DNA of 64,000 bases, taken from JBGSQR01 sp964509295. GTDB lineage: Bacteria; Desulfobacterota; Desulfuromonadia; Geobacterales; Pseudopelobacteraceae. This document shows, in pieces, positions 62,647-64,000 of the stretch. The position numbers were made by a program, and so were the translations under genes. The notes beneath the pieces were generated by a model that saw only the letters and a program-made list of their open reading frames with translations, had not been told where the DNA came from and made no database searches. Location of the stretch: assembly GCA_964509295.1 (NCBI GenBank), contig CAZDWS010000004.1, positions 258,497-322,496 on the forward strand. Direction: 5' to 3'. The first letter of the stretch is position 1, and each line of letters starts with the position of its first letter.

Positions 62647-62877
62647 CTATTTTCTGGAAGTAAACAGCGCACCTGCTTTATTCACAACAGGAGAGCAGGC
62701 AATAAATTTTCTAAAGTCAGCATGCAGGCAATAAGTACTTGTTGTGCCTGCCGGGAGTCCATATTTGCATTTACGATTATTGTTGGTGCATCTATACAGA
62801 TCACTTGTTATTTCTTCCGTACAGCATTTATTTGTATCAGGCTCCAGTCCGCTAAATCCATCAACTGGCACTTTCAT
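62647..62877 (-). CDS. Small Cys-rich protein (76 aa), unknown function
   Basis: A 76-residue protein with the Cys pattern NKCCTEEITSDLYRCTNNN, RKCKYG, TYCLHADF and FIACSP (six Cys). A good GGAGG site lies before the ATG, which argues that it is real despite the AT-rich surroundings. Cys/His spacing suggests metal binding. I do not recognise a family. It is upstream of the 2-hydroxyacid dehydrogenase gene, same strand, 67 bp apart, perhaps co-transcribed. Confidence 0.6.
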   Translation of the reverse strand: MKVPVDGFSGLEPDTNKCCTEEITSDLYRCTNNNRKCKYGLPAGTTSTYCLHADFRKFIACSPVVNKAGALFTSRK

Positions 62878-63511
62878 TTCAGCCTCCAGCCGGTTACCGG
62901 CAAAGATTCATCAAATACGATTTGCATTAAAGAAAAGTTTACTGATGAAAAGGAGTTTGGGATATTACGCAGAATAAACTCAAACTGTTTTAGTCATCAA
63001 TTCAATGTCAAGGTAGACAAAATGCCTGATAGCTCACACATCAATAAAACTGGAGACACTTTCCTAACAACCTGATATTGCGGAAAATAATATTTAACAA
63101 GACCGTTTTTAAAGCCTTTACAAGCAAAAAAATACTTTCCATAAAATATTACAACAGTTTTAGTATATGTAAACTGATGTCAGTGTATTATTTATCATTT
63201 TGACCCATAATAATTTAGGCAACTACTATTTCAAAACAAAAGTAACATAAAACCAGCGTCAATAATATGTCTAAATAGTTATTTCGTCAAATAACTATCA
63301 CTAGTTTTTTAGTGTCTTTTTCAAACTGTTGACAAGATTAAGTCGATACCAGCAAAACCAGCACCAGCCTGGCCTGTTATCAACATTTTTGTTGATATCC
63401 TTGTGGATAAACCATCTAAATATGCCATATAGCCAGCTGAAATTACGGTATTTTTTATCATTTTGCACATATTATAAGCAGCATACGAAGAGACTCTAAT
63501 AAAAACAAAAA
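62878..63511. other. AT-rich non-coding region with DnaA-box-like motifs
   Basis: About 630 bp with no convincing gene. Notable is 63377-63410: TTATCAACA (63377-63385), its mirror TGTTGATA (8-bp stem with the first) and TGTGGATAA (63402-63410), a perfect DnaA-box complement. The rest is poly-A/T-rich. This gap lies on the host side of the integrated element. Confidence 0.5.
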
Positions 63512-63539
63512 AGGCACCTACGATTTAACGTAAGTGCCT
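63512..63539 (-). terminator. Terminator downstream of the tRNA remnant
   Basis: AGGCACCTACG-ATTTAA-CGTAAGTGCCT (one mismatch), with a T-run when read on the minus strand, 11 bp past the CCA end of the tRNA remnant. Probably the original tRNA gene terminator. Confidence 0.8.
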
Positions 63540-63550
63540 GTATTTATTAT

Positions 63551-63596
63551 TGGCAGGGGTACCTGGATTCGAACCAAGAGTGACGGCGTCAGAGTT
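63551..63596 (-). tRNA. tRNA-Gln(CTG) 3'-half remnant (attachment-site copy)
   Basis: Read on the minus strand, this holds the anticodon loop CTCTGAC, the 3' anticodon strand GCCGT, a T arm CTTGG-TTCGAAT-CCAGG, the acceptor strand TACCCCT, discriminator G and CCA. The 5' half is missing: the bases before the loop do not pair with GCCGT, and no AGGGGTA acceptor strand lies upstream. The break in the anticodon loop is where tyrosine recombinases often cross over, so this is an att-site duplicate, not a working tRNA. Confidence 0.7.
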
Positions 63597-63697
63597 GCCG
63601 TTGGCATAAACACCTAACATCATTACAACTACCCACATCTTAGGCTCAAATGCATGTCTATATTAATCATGCTTTTTTGTATAAAACTATAAGAAAC

Positions 63698-63720
63698 TGT
63701 ACAAAAAATTGTACAAAAAT
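63698..63720. repeat. Direct repeats near the integrase stop
   Basis: Two copies of TGTACAAAAA spaced 12 bp (63698 and 63710) between the integrase fragment and the tRNA remnant. Such short direct repeats can be integrase arm-binding sites. Low confidence because the DNA is AT-rich. Confidence 0.4.
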
Positions 63721-63744
63721 TCAATCTCTAAATACCCATATACA

Positions 63745-63954
63745 TCAGTTTATGTACTCTAACACCTCTACAGCTTGTACAAATTTTCCAGGATTCAGGT
63801 GAGCATACCTTTCTGTGACCTGAATCGTACTATGTCCCAACCACTCTTTTACCGTGTACAGGTCAATTCCTTTGTCAATTAGTCTGGTAGCTGTGGTATG
63901 TCTCAGGGCATGTAATACAAACTCTGGATCATCTATAAACCCCATCTCTGTCAA
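63745..63954 (-). pseudogene. Tyrosine recombinase (integrase), C-terminal fragment
   Basis: About 69 residues of the catalytic domain. LHALRHTTATRL has the second Arg of the His-x-x-Arg box, EWLGHS the following His, and ERYAHL the nucleophile Tyr. The first catalytic Arg and the N-terminal half are absent. At about 63949 the coding frame runs into IS-like terminal repeats and stays open to the window edge, so the gene was split by insertion. It reads towards the tRNA remnant 150 bp away, as expected for an element integrated in that tRNA. Confidence 0.8.
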
Positions 63955-64000
63955 CAGGCATTGAATTTTGACCCACCATAGGCGTCCAATTTTGACCCAC
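63949..64000. mobile_element. Terminal repeats of an IS21-like insertion sequence (partial)
   Basis: The stretch begins TGTCAACAGG and carries two copies of AATTTTGACCCAC (63964-63976 and 63988-64000), 24 bp apart. Multiple terminal repeats of this kind with a TG...CA end are typical of IS21-family elements. The body (istA/istB) would lie beyond the window. It interrupts the integrase gene. Confidence 0.6.

Noticed and set aside
62722..63075. 117-codon plus-strand frame
   Set aside because: The first part is antisense to the Cys-rich gene at 62647 and the rest is low-complexity; no ribosome site.
63551..63640. Complete tRNA-Gln gene
   Set aside because: The T arm, acceptor 3' strand and CCA are perfect, but there is no 5' acceptor strand, no D arm and no paired anticodon stem.
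1..64000. CRISPR array
   Set aside because: No regularly spaced identical repeats with unique spacers were seen; the repeats present are palindromic intergenic elements and IS ends.

Overview
The window looks like a chromosomal segment from a delta-type anaerobe of the Geobacter/Trichlorobacter/Pelobacter group (Desulfuromonadota). This rests on remembered family resemblance and gene order, not on a search. Supporting signs are the dense c-di-GMP and two-component signalling, a FadR-type acyl/organic-acid regulator, a Pho/Pst operon with oversized PstC and PstA, and several tiny Cys-rich proteins. Base composition is near 50% G+C, with AT-rich islands at about 14.8-15.2 kb and 62.9-63.7 kb.

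Layout. 0-5 kb: the 3' end of homoserine dehydrogenase, a TrpB2-type synthase, trpF-trpB and pta, the last behind a perfect PdhR/FadR-like palindrome. 4.7-9 kb: an HDOD-GGDEF protein, queC, an orphan methyltransferase and an outer-membrane barrel. 9-14.7 kb: mutS, a periplasmic amidase, a glycosyltransferase and a CBS-ACT protein. 15-17.3 kb: a probably acquired AAA/DUF4143 ATPase overlapping rsmI. 17.3-22.5 kb: one tight operon, ugd - UDP-glucuronate decarboxylase - FtsB/DivIC-like - Cys-rich peptide - argS - SPOR protein. 22.6-25.3 kb: hisI, hisG, a Cys-rich protein and an RluA-type pseudouridine synthase. 25.3-29.2 kb (minus strand): tag, a LysE exporter, a PIN/antitoxin pair with a 31-bp palindromic operator, and a DUF4139 protein. 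29.3-36.9 kb: 3-hydroxyacyl-CoA dehydrogenase, an SDR, an RlmI-type methyltransferase, a Cys-cluster protein, a FadR-type regulator, cobO, an OFA-type MFS transporter and a lone receiver protein.

37-46 kb carries an unusual extracytoplasmic set: a lipoprotein of unknown function, a yeast-type cytosine deaminase, then a minus-strand run of alpha/beta hydrolase, Tat-exported metallophosphoesterase, small membrane protein, paralogous lipoprotein metallophosphoesterase and a degenerate double histidine-phosphatase lipoprotein. 46-52 kb is a signalling module: a soluble hybrid kinase with an NTF2-like sensor domain and HPt, a sigma54-dependent response regulator, and then, behind a sigma54-like promoter flanked by two copies of TTGTCC-N6-GGACAA, a 72-residue RiPP-leader-like peptide followed by a membrane diguanylate cyclase. 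This is the best candidate for an undescribed system.

52-61.6 kb is the phosphate-starvation locus phoB-phoR-pstSCAB-phoU, with Pho-box-like repeats before phoB and pstS. After a 2-hydroxyacid dehydrogenase and a small Cys-rich gene comes a long AT-rich gap. The right edge is the end of an integrated element: a tRNA-Gln 3'-half remnant, a tyrosine recombinase fragment, and the terminal repeats of an IS21-like insertion that has cut the recombinase.
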